59,099 nucleotides of DNA from Prolixibacteraceae bacterium. GTDB taxonomy: Bacteria > Bacteroidota > Bacteroidia > Bacteroidales > Prolixibacteraceae. The notes under the pieces are model-generated. The model was not told the DNA's origin. It was given only the letters and a program-made list of their open reading frames with translations, and ran no database searches. The stretch spans positions 1 to 59,099 of the forward strand of contig JARKOX010000146.1 of NCBI GenBank assembly GCA_029975525.1. Reading direction: 5' to 3'. Every line of letters starts with the position of its first letter. The first letter of the stretch is position 1. This document shows positions 33,733-43,503 of the stretch, one piece after another. The position numbers were made by a program, and so were the translations under genes.

Positions 33733-34634
33733 GGATCTATCACACGCCGGTTTTGTTGAAAGAGAGTGTTGACGGGCTGGCTATCCGGCCCGACGGCATT
33801 TATGTGGATGCCACCTTCGGCGGCGGCGGGCATGCCCGCGAAATCCTGAACAGGCTGGGCGACGGAACCTTGTTTGCCTTCGATCAGGATGAGGATGCTG
33901 CCGGGAATGCTTTTAGTGATCACCGGCTTTTTTTTATCAGGCACAATTTCCGTTACCTCAAAAATTTCCTTCGTTTTTATGACGTGGAGCAGGTCGACGG
34001 GATCCTGGCCGACCTGGGAGTCTCTTCGCACGATTTTGACGAGGCCTCCCGTGGCTTTTCGTTCCGGTTCGAAGGGGCGCTCGATATGCGGATGAACCGC
34101 GACGCCACCTTCACGGCTGCCGACATCGTCAACCAGTACGATCACGACCGGCTGGCAACCCTGTTTCGCGAGTATGGCGAAATGAATAACGCCGGCCGAC
34201 TGGCTGCTGCAGTGGTGGCTGCCCGGCAGGTGCACCCGCTCAACACCACCGGACAACTGCTGAAAGCCATCGAAAAATGTGTGCCCAAAGCCATTGAGAA
34301 AAAATACCTGGCGCAGGTTTTTCAAGCCCTGCGCATGGAAGTAAACGACGAAACCGGCGCGCTGAGGGAATTCCTGACCTCGGCACTCGACGTGCTCCGC
34401 CCGGGCGGAAGGTTGGTGGTAATCACCTACCACAGTATCGAGGACCGGTTGGTGAAAAATTTTATGAAAGCAGGAAATTTTGAAGGAAAAATACACAAGG
34501 ATTTCTACGGGAATGTGCTCACCCCTTTTGAGCTGGTCAACCGTAAAGTGGTGGTTCCGGCCGAAGAGGAGGTGACGCAAAACCCGCGTTCGCGGAGCGC
34601 CAAACTGAGGATTGCTGAAAAAACAGGAGAGTAG
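33729..34634 (+). CDS. rsmH: 16S rRNA (cytosine-1402-N4)-methyltransferase
   Basis: 301 residues, the usual length. It opens with YHTPVLLKESVDGL, then the SAM-binding VDATFGGGGHAREIL, ADLGVSSHDFDEASRGFSFR and ALDMRMN, and later GGRLVVITYHSIEDRLVKNF, which are all RsmH hallmarks. It methylates C1402 in the decoding centre of 16S rRNA. It is linked to mraZ by an ATGA overlap; the next gene follows after 1 nt. It was formerly called mraW. Confidence 0.97.
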   Translation: MRIYHTPVLLKESVDGLAIRPDGIYVDATFGGGGHAREILNRLGDGTLFAFDQDEDAAGNAFSDHRLFFIRHNFRYLKNFLRFYDVEQVDGILADLGVSSHDFDEASRGFSFRFEGALDMRMNRDATFTAADIVNQYDHDRLATLFREYGEMNNAGRLAAAVVAARQVHPLNTTGQLLKAIEKCVPKAIEKKYLAQVFQALRMEVNDETGALREFLTSALDVLRPGGRLVVITYHSIEDRLVKNFMKAGNFEGKIHKDFYGNVLTPFELVNRKVVVPAEEEVTQNPRSRSAKLRIAEKTGE

Positions 34635-34635
34635 T

Positions 34636-34995
34636 ATGGGAAAGAAAAACAGCGCCGGCGGGAAAAAGCCAAATGTGAGTTCTTTTTTGCGGGGGACCAT
34701 CTTAACCGATGACCGGGTAACCCGCCAGATCCCTTTTATCCTTTTTTTGGTATTTCTGGGGTTGCTCCTCATTACCAACCGCTACCGCTGCGAAAAAGTG
34801 ATCCGCGAGATCCATGTCCTCCAGGATACCGTCGACGACCTCAAGTCGCAGTCCATCACCAACTCGGCCAAACTGATGAACATGAGCAAACCCTCGGAAG
34901 TACTCGAACGGGTACGCGCCGCCGGGTTAAAACTCGATGAGCCCATCAGGCCCCAGCAGCGAATTGTGGTCGATAAAATAAAGGAGAAAAAATGA
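34636..34995 (+). CDS. ftsL: FtsL-like small bitopic division protein
   Basis: 119 residues. The start MGKKNSAGGKKPN lies 1 nt after the rsmH stop. A basic cytoplasmic tail of about 30 residues is followed by one membrane helix (QIPFILFLVFLGLLLITNRY, 31-50) and a short periplasmic coiled coil with heptad-like leucines and isoleucines (about 56-100), then a charged end. Primary sequence conservation of FtsL is always weak, so the name rests on topology, size and position between rsmH and ftsI. It should link FtsI/FtsW to FtsQ. Its stop overlaps the ftsI start (ATGA). Confidence 0.82.
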   Translation: MGKKNSAGGKKPNVSSFLRGTILTDDRVTRQIPFILFLVFLGLLLITNRYRCEKVIREIHVLQDTVDDLKSQSITNSAKLMNMSKPSEVLERVRAAGLKLDEPIRPQQRIVVDKIKEKK

Positions 34996-37109
34996 ATATC
35001 CGGAATGCGATCATATCGAGGCTGGCCGTCATTTATTTCCTGATGCTGATTCTGGGAGTGGTGGTGGTTTTTAAGCTGCTGGCCGTGCAGAATATCAAAA
35101 CCGACCGGTGGAAGCAGATTGCCGATAACCTGTCGAACAATACGGTGGTGATCGAACCGATCCGCGGAAATATTTGTGCCGACGACGGAAATGTCCTGGC
35201 CACCTCCGTTCCCGGTTACTACGTCCGGATTGACCTGGCCGCCCAGGGGGTGAAGCGGCAGTATGCCGAAAAAAGCGACTCCCTGGCGCTGATGCTGTCG
35301 CGGTTTTTCAAAAATGCTTCTCCTAAAGAATACAAAAGAAGGCTCGACGCCGCTTACCGCAACAGCGACCGCGGTTTTATGCTCACTCCCCGCAAAATCG
35401 ATTACAACGAACTGCAGGTTATCAAGAATTTCCCGATCCTCCGCAAAGGAACCTTTGGCGGCGGACGCATTATTATACAGGAGAACAAACGGGTGCTTCC
35501 GCTCGGCAAGCTGGCTGCCCGAACCATCGGAACCCTCAACAAAGGAGCTGGTGGCGGCACAAAAGGCGACGTGGGAAACACCGGGATTGAAGGCTCTTTT
35601 GAAACATACCTGAAAGGTGAAGAGGGCGTGGCTTACCGCCAGAACCTGTCGGGGCGCTGGCTCGACCGGATCGAAATCGAACCCAAAGATGGCATGGATG
35701 TCATCACCACCCTGAATATCCGCATGCAGGATATTACGGAAAGTGCGCTCGAACGCCAGCTGAAAGCCAGCAATGCCGAATGGGGAACCGCCGTGTTGAT
35801 GGAGGTTAAAACCGGCGAGATCAAGGCGATTGCCAATCTCGGGCGGGTTGCCCCGGGCCATTACGAAGAAGTTTACAACTACGCACTGGGGCACGCCGGC
35901 TGCTATGAGCCCGGCTCAACCTTCAAGCTCATCTCCCTGCTGATCGCCCTCGACCAGGCGAAGGTGGACACCAGCGATGTGTTCGACACCGGAAGCGGGG
36001 TGTGGAAATACCATGACCGGACCATCTACGACAGCGACTATAAATATGGCGGGCACGGCCCCATTTCGGTAAAAAGAATTTTCGAATTGTCTTCCAACGT
36101 TGGGGTGGCCAAAATTATCACGTCGGCCTACGAAAAAAATCCGAAGGAATATGTCGACCGTATTTACGAACTGGGGCTGAACAAGCCGCTGGGGCTCGAA
36201 GTGATGGGCGAGGGTGTTCCTTTCTTTAAATATCCGGGCAATAAAGACTGGTGGGGCACCACCCTGGCCTGGATGTCGTATGGATACGAAATAAAGATGA
36301 CCCCCCTGCAAATGTTGGCATTTTACAACGCCGTAGCCAACGACGGAAAAATGGTGAAACCCCGGCTGATAAAGGAGATCCGGGAGAAGGGCGCCCTGCG
36401 GGAAAGTTATAAAACCGAAGTGATCCATTCCAGGATTTTTTCACGGAGAACCATCCGGCAGGCGCAAAGTATGCTGGAAGGGGTTTGTGAAAACGGAACC
36501 GGTAAGTCTTTGCGAAACGATGTATTCAAAATTGCCGGAAAAACCGGTACCGCCCAGATCTCTTCGGGACAAAGCGGGTACGGGAAGGGACTCTACCTGG
36601 CTTCGTTTGCCGGATATTTTCCGGCCGACGACCCGCTCTATTCGATGATCGTCACCATCAACAAACCGCAGGGAGCTTACTATGGCGGTTCGGTTGCCGG
36701 ACCTGTATTTGCCGAAGTAGCCGAAAAAGTGTATGCCTACCTCTTACAGGGAAAGGGAAAACCCGAAGAAACTCCCGGAGAAGAAATTGCCCCGGCAGTT
36801 AAAAGCGGCATGACACACGATCTGCTGCAGGTGCTCGATGAGCTGAATGTGGACACCGACAGCTCTAATCCCGACACCGATGTGGCCAAAGTCAAACGCG
36901 AGGATAACAACCTGATTCTGGAGGACTACAAAGTTTCAGACGGTGTAGTCCCCGATGTCCGCGGGATGGGCGCCAGCAATGCCGTTTATCTGCTCGAAAA
37001 TGCCGGACTTCGGGTCAGAATCAGCGGCGTTGGAAAAGTGAAATCACAATCCATACCGGCAGGCAGGAAATTTAAGAAAGGTCAAACAATTCTTTTGACA
37101 CTGGGATAA
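34992..37109 (+). CDS. ftsI: Septal penicillin-binding protein FtsI (PBP3) with PASTA domain
   Basis: 705 residues. Membrane helix at about 10-33, a PBP dimerisation domain (about 45-215, with VVIEPIRGNICADDGNVLA), and a transpeptidase domain with the SxxK motif at S309-K312 (EPGSTFKL), SSN in FELSSNVGVAKI, and KTGT in FKIAGKTGTAQ. A C-terminal PASTA domain (about 648-705, VVPDVRGMGASNAVYLL) is typical of Bacteroidota FtsI and absent in E. coli. It crosslinks septal peptidoglycan together with FtsW. ATGA overlap with ftsL; murE follows after 4 nt. Confidence 0.96.
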   Translation: MNIRNAIISRLAVIYFLMLILGVVVVFKLLAVQNIKTDRWKQIADNLSNNTVVIEPIRGNICADDGNVLATSVPGYYVRIDLAAQGVKRQYAEKSDSLALMLSRFFKNASPKEYKRRLDAAYRNSDRGFMLTPRKIDYNELQVIKNFPILRKGTFGGGRIIIQENKRVLPLGKLAARTIGTLNKGAGGGTKGDVGNTGIEGSFETYLKGEEGVAYRQNLSGRWLDRIEIEPKDGMDVITTLNIRMQDITESALERQLKASNAEWGTAVLMEVKTGEIKAIANLGRVAPGHYEEVYNYALGHAGCYEPGSTFKLISLLIALDQAKVDTSDVFDTGSGVWKYHDRTIYDSDYKYGGHGPISVKRIFELSSNVGVAKIITSAYEKNPKEYVDRIYELGLNKPLGLEVMGEGVPFFKYPGNKDWWGTTLAWMSYGYEIKMTPLQMLAFYNAVANDGKMVKPRLIKEIREKGALRESYKTEVIHSRIFSRRTIRQAQSMLEGVCENGTGKSLRNDVFKIAGKTGTAQISSGQSGYGKGLYLASFAGYFPADDPLYSMIVTINKPQGAYYGGSVAGPVFAEVAEKVYAYLLQGKGKPEETPGEEIAPAVKSGMTHDLLQVLDELNVDTDSSNPDTDVAKVKREDNNLILEDYKVSDGVVPDVRGMGASNAVYLLENAGLRVRISGVGKVKSQSIPAGRKFKKGQTILLTLG

Positions 37110-37113
37110 CGAT

Positions 37114-38574
37114 ATGAGGAAGAACTGGAAAGAGCTGATTCCCGAAGAGGGTGTTCTCCGGACAGAGGGAACTTACAACGGCGAAGTGCGCGGCGTTGCT
37201 TTCGACTCGCGCAACGTGCAGCCGGGATTTATTTTTGTGGCCCAGCAGGGTGTGCATGCCGACGGACATTCGTTTATCCCGCTTGCGGTGGAAAAAGGTG
37301 CGGCCGTGGTGGTTTGCCAGACGTTGCCCGGTCAGCTGGCCGAAAATGTGGCCTACGTCCAGGTGGAGGATTCAAACAAAATGCTGGGACTTTTGTCGGC
37401 TGCCTGGTACGACTTCCCCTCCCGGAAGCTGAAGGTGGTTGGTGTAACCGGTACCAACGGAAAAACCAGCATCGCCACCTTATCTTACCAGCTTTTTACC
37501 CGGCTGGGGTACAAAGTGGGGCTGCTCTCCACCATTCAGACCATTGTGGCCGACAGCGCCGAAGTGGCTACCCACACCACCCCCGACGCCCTGCGCATCC
37601 AGTTTTTGCTGGCGCAAATGGTCGAAGCCGGCTGCGACTATTGCTTCATGGAGGTCAGTTCGCATGCCGTGGTGCAGGAACGGATTGCCGGAATCGATTT
37701 TGCCGGGGGAATTTTTACCAACCTCACCCACGACCATCTCGACTATCATAAAACTTTTGCCGAATATCTCCGCGCCAAGAAAACTTTCTTCGACGGATTG
37801 CCCGCAACCGCCTTTGCCATCACCAATTCCGACGATAAAAACGGACGGGTAATGGTGCAGAATTGTAAAGCCCGGCAGCTGACCTATTCAACCCGTACCG
37901 TGGCCGACTACCATTGCAAAGTGCTCGAAAGCCATTTCGACGGTATGCTGCTGAATATCGACGGGCAGGAGGTGTGGACCCATTTCGTCGGAAAATTTAA
38001 CGCCGCCAACCTGCTGGCTGTTTACGGAACTGCCCTCCAGCTGGGACAAAAAAAGGATGAAGTGCTGAAGCTGATCAGCGAACTGATGCCGGTGCGCGGA
38101 CGCTTCGAGGCGGTTCGCAGTTTCGACGGGAAAATGGCCATTGTGGATTATGCCCATACACCCGATGCCCTTAAAAATGTGCTGGCAGCCATTGCTGAAA
38201 TCCGGACCGGAAACGAACAGGTCATCACCGTGGTTGGCGCCGGCGGCGACCGCGACCGTACCAAACGCCCCGAAATGGCGAAAGAAGCGCTGCTCGGCAG
38301 CGACAAGGTGATCCTCACTTCCGACAACCCGCGGACCGAAGACCCCGAAGCCATCATCCGCGACATGGAGGCCGGGGTGGATGCCGCCAGCCGCCGGAAA
38401 GTCATCTCGATCACCAATCGCCGCGAAGCCATCAAAACAGCCATTTACCTGGCAGCTCCGGGCGATATCATTCTGGTGGCCGGCAAAGGTCATGAAGATT
38501 ACCAGGAGATCAACGGCGTGAAGCATCACTTCGACGACAAAGAGGTGATTCGGGAATTTTTTGGAATCGACTAA
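37114..38574 (+). CDS. murE: UDP-MurNAc-tripeptide synthetase MurE, meso-DAP type
   Basis: 486 residues. It adds the third peptide residue to UDP-MurNAc-L-Ala-D-Glu. The ATP site is VTGTNGKTSIATLSYQLF (about 110-127), the carbamylated-lysine region follows in the middle domain (TNLTHDHLDYHKTF), and VDYAHTPDALKNVL begins the C-terminal part. The diamino acid motif is DNPR in ILTSDNPRTEDPEAI, which indicates meso-diaminopimelate rather than lysine. There are 4 nt between ftsI and murE. Mature peptidoglycan of the A1-gamma type is therefore expected, as in other Bacteroidota. Confidence 0.97.
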   Translation: MRKNWKELIPEEGVLRTEGTYNGEVRGVAFDSRNVQPGFIFVAQQGVHADGHSFIPLAVEKGAAVVVCQTLPGQLAENVAYVQVEDSNKMLGLLSAAWYDFPSRKLKVVGVTGTNGKTSIATLSYQLFTRLGYKVGLLSTIQTIVADSAEVATHTTPDALRIQFLLAQMVEAGCDYCFMEVSSHAVVQERIAGIDFAGGIFTNLTHDHLDYHKTFAEYLRAKKTFFDGLPATAFAITNSDDKNGRVMVQNCKARQLTYSTRTVADYHCKVLESHFDGMLLNIDGQEVWTHFVGKFNAANLLAVYGTALQLGQKKDEVLKLISELMPVRGRFEAVRSFDGKMAIVDYAHTPDALKNVLAAIAEIRTGNEQVITVVGAGGDRDRTKRPEMAKEALLGSDKVILTSDNPRTEDPEAIIRDMEAGVDAASRRKVISITNRREAIKTAIYLAAPGDIILVAGKGHEDYQEINGVKHHFDDKEVIREFFGID

Positions 38575-38587
38575 CTGATATAATGCG

Positions 38588-39838
38588 ATGATTTACTATT
38601 TGTATGAACTGCTGAAAGACTATAACATCCCGGGAATGGGGATGGTCCAGTATATCTCTTTCCGCTCGGGGGCGGCGGTTATCCTGTCGCTCTTTATCAC
38701 GATGGCTTTCGGGAAAAAGCTGATTCTGTACCTGCAGCGAAAACAGATCGGGGAAGAGATCCGCGACCTGGGGCTGGAAGGACAGTTGCAGAAGAAGGGA
38801 ACTCCCACCATGGGAGGGATCATTATTCTGGCCTCTATCATTATCCCGACCCTGCTGTTTGCCCAGCTGCACAATATTTATATCCTGCTGATGCTCATCA
38901 CCACCACCTGGCTGGGGATGATCGGCTTTGCCGACGACTACATCAAGGTGTTTATGAAAAACAAAAAAGGGTTGGCCGGAAAATTCAAAATTCTGGGGCA
39001 GGTCGTTCTCGGGTTGATGGTGGCCGCCACCCTGCTGCTGAGCGACGAAGTGGTGGTCCGCGAACCACTGGTTTCGGCCAAAGGCGAAAGTGTGGAGGTG
39101 ATGGTGGAGGACCAGGCCACCGGCGAAAGAAAACTGCAGGAAGTTACCCGCGAGGTGAAATCGACCAAAACTACGCTTCCTTTTATCAAAAATAACGAAT
39201 TCGACTACGCCTGGCTGGTAGGTTTTGCCGGCAAGCAGGCCAGCTGGCTCCGCTGGCTGGTTTATGCGCTGGCCATCATTCTGATCATCACCGCAGTTTC
39301 GAATGCCGCCAACCTCACCGACGGCCTCGACGGCCTGGCGACCGGCACATCGGCCATCAGCGGCGCCACTCTTGGCATTCTTGCCTACGTGAGTGGTAAC
39401 GTGATCTATGCCAATTATCTGAACATCATGTATATTCCCAATATTGGCGAGTTGACGGTGTTCATCGCGGCATTTATCGGTGCGACGGTCGGTTTTTTAT
39501 GGTACAACTCCTATCCGGCGCAGGTTTTTATGGGCGACACCGGCAGTTTGGCGCTTGGCGGGATCCTTGCCGTTTTTTCAGTCATCATCCGGAAAGAAAT
39601 TCTTATCCCGCTGCTTTGCGGAATCTTTCTGGTGGAAAACCTCAGCGTGATGATGCAGGTCGGCTGGTTCAAATATACCAAACGCAAATATGGCGAAGGG
39701 CGCCGGATCTTCCTGATGAGCCCGATTCATCACCATTTTCAGAAGAAGGGAATCCCGGAAGCCAAAATTGTAACCCGGTTTTGGATTGTGGGAATTATCC
39801 TGGCTGTTTTCACCATCGTAACGCTAAAAATCAGGTAA
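38588..39838 (+). CDS. mraY: Phospho-MurNAc-pentapeptide transferase MraY
   Basis: 416 residues, about 55 longer than the E. coli enzyme. Ten membrane helices are expected. Catalytic blocks are [10 protein letters not shown] (about 70-80), GFADDYIKV with the paired aspartates, [15 protein letters not shown], and [11 protein letters not shown] near the end. It transfers phospho-MurNAc-pentapeptide to undecaprenyl phosphate, making lipid I. An extra hydrophilic stretch of roughly 40-50 residues (about 150-195, charged, between [13 protein letters not shown] and [13 protein letters not shown]) sits in an external loop. Similar lengths are, as far as I recall, usual in Bacteroidota. Thirteen nt separate it from murE, and murD starts 1 nt after its stop. 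Confidence 0.97.
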   Translation: MIYYLYELLKDYNIPGMGMVQYISFRSGAAVILSLFITMAFGKKLILYLQRKQIGEEIRDLGLEGQLQKKGTPTMGGIIILASIIIPTLLFAQLHNIYILLMLITTTWLGMIGFADDYIKVFMKNKKGLAGKFKILGQVVLGLMVAATLLLSDEVVVREPLVSAKGESVEVMVEDQATGERKLQEVTREVKSTKTTLPFIKNNEFDYAWLVGFAGKQASWLRWLVYALAIILIITAVSNAANLTDGLDGLATGTSAISGATLGILAYVSGNVIYANYLNIMYIPNIGELTVFIAAFIGATVGFLWYNSYPAQVFMGDTGSLALGGILAVFSVIIRKEILIPLLCGIFLVENLSVMMQVGWFKYTKRKYGEGRRIFLMSPIHHHFQKKGIPEAKIVTRFWIVGIILAVFTIVTLKIR

Positions 39839-39839
39839 C

Positions 39840-41180
39840 ATGGCCGAAAATGTTGTCATACTGGGAGCAGGCGAAAGCGGGGTAGGAGCAGCTATTCTGG
39901 CGCAGCAGAAGGGATTCGGAGTTTGGGTCTCTGACAAGGGCGCCGTGAAGGAAAAGTACCGCGAGGTATTGCGCAGCCGCCAGATCCCGTGGGAGGAGGG
40001 CACCCATTCGATGGACCGCATCCTGGAGGCCGCACTGGTGATCAAAAGTCCCGGCATTCCCGAGAGTGCGCCGGTCATTGCAGAAATCCGCCGGAAAGGG
40101 ATTCCGGTTATTTCCGAGATCGAATTTGCCGGACGATACACCAAGGCCCGCAAAATCTGCATCACCGGCAGCAACGGAAAAACCACCACCACCCTGCTCA
40201 TTCATCACCTGCTCACCCAGGCCGGTGTGGATGCCGGTCTGGCCGGAAACGTGGGGAAAAGTTTGGCCTGGCAGGTGGCCGAAGAGCCGCATGAGGTTTA
40301 TGTGATTGAACTGAGCAGCTTCCAGCTCGACGGGATGTACGATTTCAGGGCCGACGTGGCCATCCTGATGAATATCACCCCCGACCACCTCGACCGGTAC
40401 GGCTACCAGATGCAGAATTACGTGGACTCCAAATTTAGGATCATCCAAAATCAAACGGCAGCAGACTACTTCGTCTTTTGCGCCGACGATCCGGTTACCT
40501 GCCGTGAAATGACCAAACGGGAAATAAAAGCCACCTGTATTCCTTTTTCGCTGGGCCAACCAGCCGGCGGAACGGGGGCAGGGATTCAAGATAATCAGCT
40601 AATTATTGAACTAAAAGAAAAACAATTCAGTATGTCTATTCTGGATTTAGCCTTACAGGGCAAACACAACACCTACAACTCCATGGCTGCCGGTATTGCC
40701 GGCATGGTTTCGGAAATCCGCAACGAAAAGATCCGCGAAAGCCTTTCCGATTTTAAAGGAGTGGAACACCGGCTCGAGCGTTTTTTGAAAGTACATGGGA
40801 TCGAATTTGTCAACGACTCCAAAGCAACCAACGTCAACTCGACCTGGTATGCCCTGGAAAGTATGACCCATCCGGTGGTGTGGATTGCCGGCGGCGTAGA
40901 CAAAGGCAACGATTACAGCATGTTGATTGAGCTGGCCCGCGAAAAAGTAAAGGCCATTGTTTGTCTGGGGGTCGACAATTCCAAGATTCACCAGGCGTTT
41001 GGCGGGGTGGTCCGGAACATTATCGACGCGCAGAGTATGGCCGAGGCGGTCAAATCGGCCTACTACCTGGCCCGCAACGGCGATGTGGTGCTGCTTTCGC
41101 CCGCCTGCGCCAGCTTCGACCTTTTTGAGAATTACGAAGACCGCGGCGCCCAGTTTAAGCGTGAGGTGAGAAATTTGTAA
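39840..41180 (+). CDS. murD: UDP-MurNAc-L-alanine:D-glutamate ligase MurD
   Basis: 446 residues. It opens with NVVILGAGESGVGAAILAQQ, the UDP-binding N-terminal domain, then the ATP loop ITGSNGKTTTTLLIHHLL (about 112-130), VIELSSFQLD and LMNITPDHLDRYG in the central domain, and the C-terminal FVNDSKATNVNSTWYAL with LLSPACASFDLFENYEDRG. All are hallmarks of MurD. It adds D-glutamate to UDP-MurNAc-L-alanine in the cytoplasm. It starts 1 nt after mraY and ends 12 nt before ftsW. Confidence 0.97.
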   Translation: MAENVVILGAGESGVGAAILAQQKGFGVWVSDKGAVKEKYREVLRSRQIPWEEGTHSMDRILEAALVIKSPGIPESAPVIAEIRRKGIPVISEIEFAGRYTKARKICITGSNGKTTTTLLIHHLLTQAGVDAGLAGNVGKSLAWQVAEEPHEVYVIELSSFQLDGMYDFRADVAILMNITPDHLDRYGYQMQNYVDSKFRIIQNQTAADYFVFCADDPVTCREMTKREIKATCIPFSLGQPAGGTGAGIQDNQLIIELKEKQFSMSILDLALQGKHNTYNSMAAGIAGMVSEIRNEKIRESLSDFKGVEHRLERFLKVHGIEFVNDSKATNVNSTWYALESMTHPVVWIAGGVDKGNDYSMLIELAREKVKAIVCLGVDNSKIHQAFGGVVRNIIDAQSMAEAVKSAYYLARNGDVVLLSPACASFDLFENYEDRGAQFKREVRNL

Positions 41181-41192
41181 CCAGCCGGTTTT

Positions 41193-42398
41193 ATGGATTT
41201 GACGCTGAAAAATATTATCAAAGGCGACAAAGTCATCTGGGTGGTGCTGATGCTGCTTTCGTTGTTTTCGCTGCTCATTGTTTACAGCGCAACCGGTGCA
41301 TTGGCTTTCCGGCAGGCTTCGGGAAATACGTTTTATTACCTGGTCAGGCAACTGGTATTCCTCGGACTGGGATTCGGGATCATCCTGCTGATGGTCAACG
41401 TAATCCCGGTGAAGGTCTATTCCATTATTTCGCGCGTCCTGGTGATTGTCAGCGTCTTTTTCCTGGGAGCAGCCGTGGCCCTCAAGTTTGCCGGATTGGC
41501 GGGCGATTCGTCGGGACGAACCATTAACCTGGGGTTCATCTCTTTTCAGCCTGCCGAAATTGCCAAACTGGGGCTGGTGATGTATGCCGCCAAAATTCTG
41601 GGAATCGAGCAGGAGTCGAAAGATGGACTGAAAAGGGCTTTCATTAAAATCATGATCGCCTCTTCGGTAATTTGCGGGATGATTATGCTCTCCAACTTTT
41701 CGACAGCCGCCCTGCTTTTTGCCACCATCATGTCGATGATGTTCATCGGTCGGGTGCCGATTCGTTATCTGCTGCTGGTGGTGGCTGCCGGCATCGGGTT
41801 GGTGGTGCTCATCTATTTTACGGCCGACAAGCTTACCGCCCTTCCCTCGCGCTTTTCCACCATCAAAGGACGGCTCGAGCGGTTTATTCATGGCGATCCG
41901 GCTTCGGAAAAAGGGATCACCCAGGCCGACTATGCCAAGCTGGCGATTTACGAAGGCGGCCTGATCGGAAAGGGGCCTGGCAACTCCGATGTGGCCAATT
42001 ACATGGCTGCGGCTTACAACGACTTTATTTTTGCCATCATCGTCGAAGAATACGGAATGATTATCGGGGTGGGAATCGTATTCCTGTACCTCATCTTTTT
42101 TTTCAGGGGAATTATTATTGTCCGGAAAACCAACCGGACCTTCCCTGCCTTTCTGGTCACCGGCCTCACCCTGATGCTGGTGTACCAGGCCATGATCAAC
42201 ATAGCGGTTTCCACCGGGGTTTTCCCGGTAACCGGACAGCCACTGCCCTGGGTGAGTATGGGCGGAACGTCGCTGCTGTTTACCTCGGTGGCTTTTGGCT
42301 GTATTTTGAGTGTGAGTTACCAAAACCAGAAAAACAGGGAGGTGCAGGCACCGGTGGTGCAGGTTACCGTTCCTGATGAAGACCAGGAGATGCAGTAG
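41193..42398 (+). CDS. ftsW: SEDS-family septal peptidoglycan polymerase FtsW
   Basis: 401 residues with about ten membrane helices. SEDS signatures include AGDSSGRTINLGFISFQPAEIAKL (the catalytic-aspartate region of the family follows later in the chain), LPSRFSTIKGRLERFIHGD, YEGGLIGKGPGNSD, FIFAIIVEEYGMI and FPVTGQPLPWVSMGGTSLL. FtsW polymerises septal glycan strands together with FtsI, encoded four genes earlier. The C-terminal 25 residues after SYQNQKN are hydrophilic and cytoplasmic. MurG starts 1 nt after the stop. Confidence 0.96.
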   Translation: MDLTLKNIIKGDKVIWVVLMLLSLFSLLIVYSATGALAFRQASGNTFYYLVRQLVFLGLGFGIILLMVNVIPVKVYSIISRVLVIVSVFFLGAAVALKFAGLAGDSSGRTINLGFISFQPAEIAKLGLVMYAAKILGIEQESKDGLKRAFIKIMIASSVICGMIMLSNFSTAALLFATIMSMMFIGRVPIRYLLLVVAAGIGLVVLIYFTADKLTALPSRFSTIKGRLERFIHGDPASEKGITQADYAKLAIYEGGLIGKGPGNSDVANYMAAAYNDFIFAIIVEEYGMIIGVGIVFLYLIFFFRGIIIVRKTNRTFPAFLVTGLTLMLVYQAMINIAVSTGVFPVTGQPLPWVSMGGTSLLFTSVAFGCILSVSYQNQKNREVQAPVVQVTVPDEDQEMQ

Positions 42399-42399
42399 T

Positions 42400-43503
42400 A
42401 TGGAAGAGTTACGTGTAATTATTAGCGGTGGCGGAACCGGCGGGCATATTTTTCCGGCCCTGGCGATCGCCGGGGAACTGAAAAACCGTTTCCCGCACTG
42501 CGAGCTGCTTTTCGTGGGGGCGCTGGGCCGGATGGAGATGGAAAAAGTTCCGGCTGCCGGATTTCCGATTGTTGGATTGCCCGTGATGGGCTTTCCCCGC
42601 AAACCGGGACTCAACACTTTCCGCTTTTTTGTGCAGTTGTTTCAGAGTATGCGCAAAGCCCGCAAGGTGGTGCGCGATTTTCGTCCGCACGTGGTGGTGG
42701 GGGTAGGCGGGTACGCCAGCGGTCCGCTGCTGCGGGCTGCGGTTTCGCGTGGAATCCCGGCGCTCATCCAGGAGCAGAACTCTTATGCCGGCATCACCAA
42801 CAAACTGCTGGGGAAAAAGGCCAACCGGATTTGTGTGGCCTACGAAGGGATGGAGCGGTTTTTCCCCCGGGAAAAGATCGTCTTTACCGGAAACCCGGTG
42901 CGTCAGAACCTGCTGGACCGGGCGGCGGAAAAAGGGGAGGCGCTTGCCTTTTTTAGTATTTCCTCCGGCCGGAAGGTGATGTTGATCGTGGGAGGAAGCC
43001 TGGGGGCACGCACGCTCAACAACGCTGTTCTGCAGAACCTGGAACAGATCAGGCAATCGGAGCTGGAGATTATCTGGCAAACCGGTTCGCTCTATTTCGA
43101 AGAGATGAAACAGAAAACCGAAGGGATTCTGCCGCCCAACCTGCATCTGCATCAGTTTCTGAACCGGATGGACCTGGCTTATGCGGCGGCCGATGTGGTG
43201 GTGTCGCGCGCCGGCGCCGGAACCATCAGCGAATTGTGTCTGGTGGGAACACCGGTGGTGCTGGTCCCCTCACCCAATGTAGCCGAAGACCACCAGACCA
43301 AAAATGCCCAGGCCCTGGTCGATAAACAGGCGGCCGTGTTGGTCAGAGACCATGAAATTGGCGAAAAACTAATGTCCGAAATCGCGTCGCTGGCAGCCGA
43401 TGAGGCCCGGATGACAGCGCTTTCGGAGAATATCCGCAAACTGGCCCGCCCCGAAGCGACCCGCCGGATTGTGGATGAAGTGTTAAAATTGATACACCGA
43501 TGA
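42400..43503 (+). CDS. murG: UDP-GlcNAc:lipid I GlcNAc transferase MurG
   Basis: 367 residues from the start MEELRVIISGGGTGGHIFPA; the frame is open eight codons further upstream inside ftsW, but the conserved glycine loop follows this ATG. Hallmarks are GGGTGGHIFPALAIA, VVGVGGYASGPLL, LIQEQNSYAGITNKLL, VSRAGAGTISEL and VPSPNVAEDHQTKNA, a typical GT28 set. It converts lipid I to lipid II on the inner face of the membrane. Its stop overlaps the murC start as ATGA. Confidence 0.97.
   Translation: MEELRVIISGGGTGGHIFPALAIAGELKNRFPHCELLFVGALGRMEMEKVPAAGFPIVGLPVMGFPRKPGLNTFRFFVQLFQSMRKARKVVRDFRPHVVVGVGGYASGPLLRAAVSRGIPALIQEQNSYAGITNKLLGKKANRICVAYEGMERFFPREKIVFTGNPVRQNLLDRAAEKGEALAFFSISSGRKVMLIVGGSLGARTLNNAVLQNLEQIRQSELEIIWQTGSLYFEEMKQKTEGILPPNLHLHQFLNRMDLAYAAADVVVSRAGAGTISELCLVGTPVVLVPSPNVAEDHQTKNAQALVDKQAAVLVRDHEIGEKLMSEIASLAADEARMTALSENIRKLARPEATRRIVDEVLKLIHR

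Noticed and set aside
40653..42617. Long open frame (654 codons) on the minus strand opposite murD, ftsW and murG
   Set aside because: Low-complexity translation rich in H, Q, D and R with no domain. It is a mirror of strong codon bias in the genes on the plus strand.
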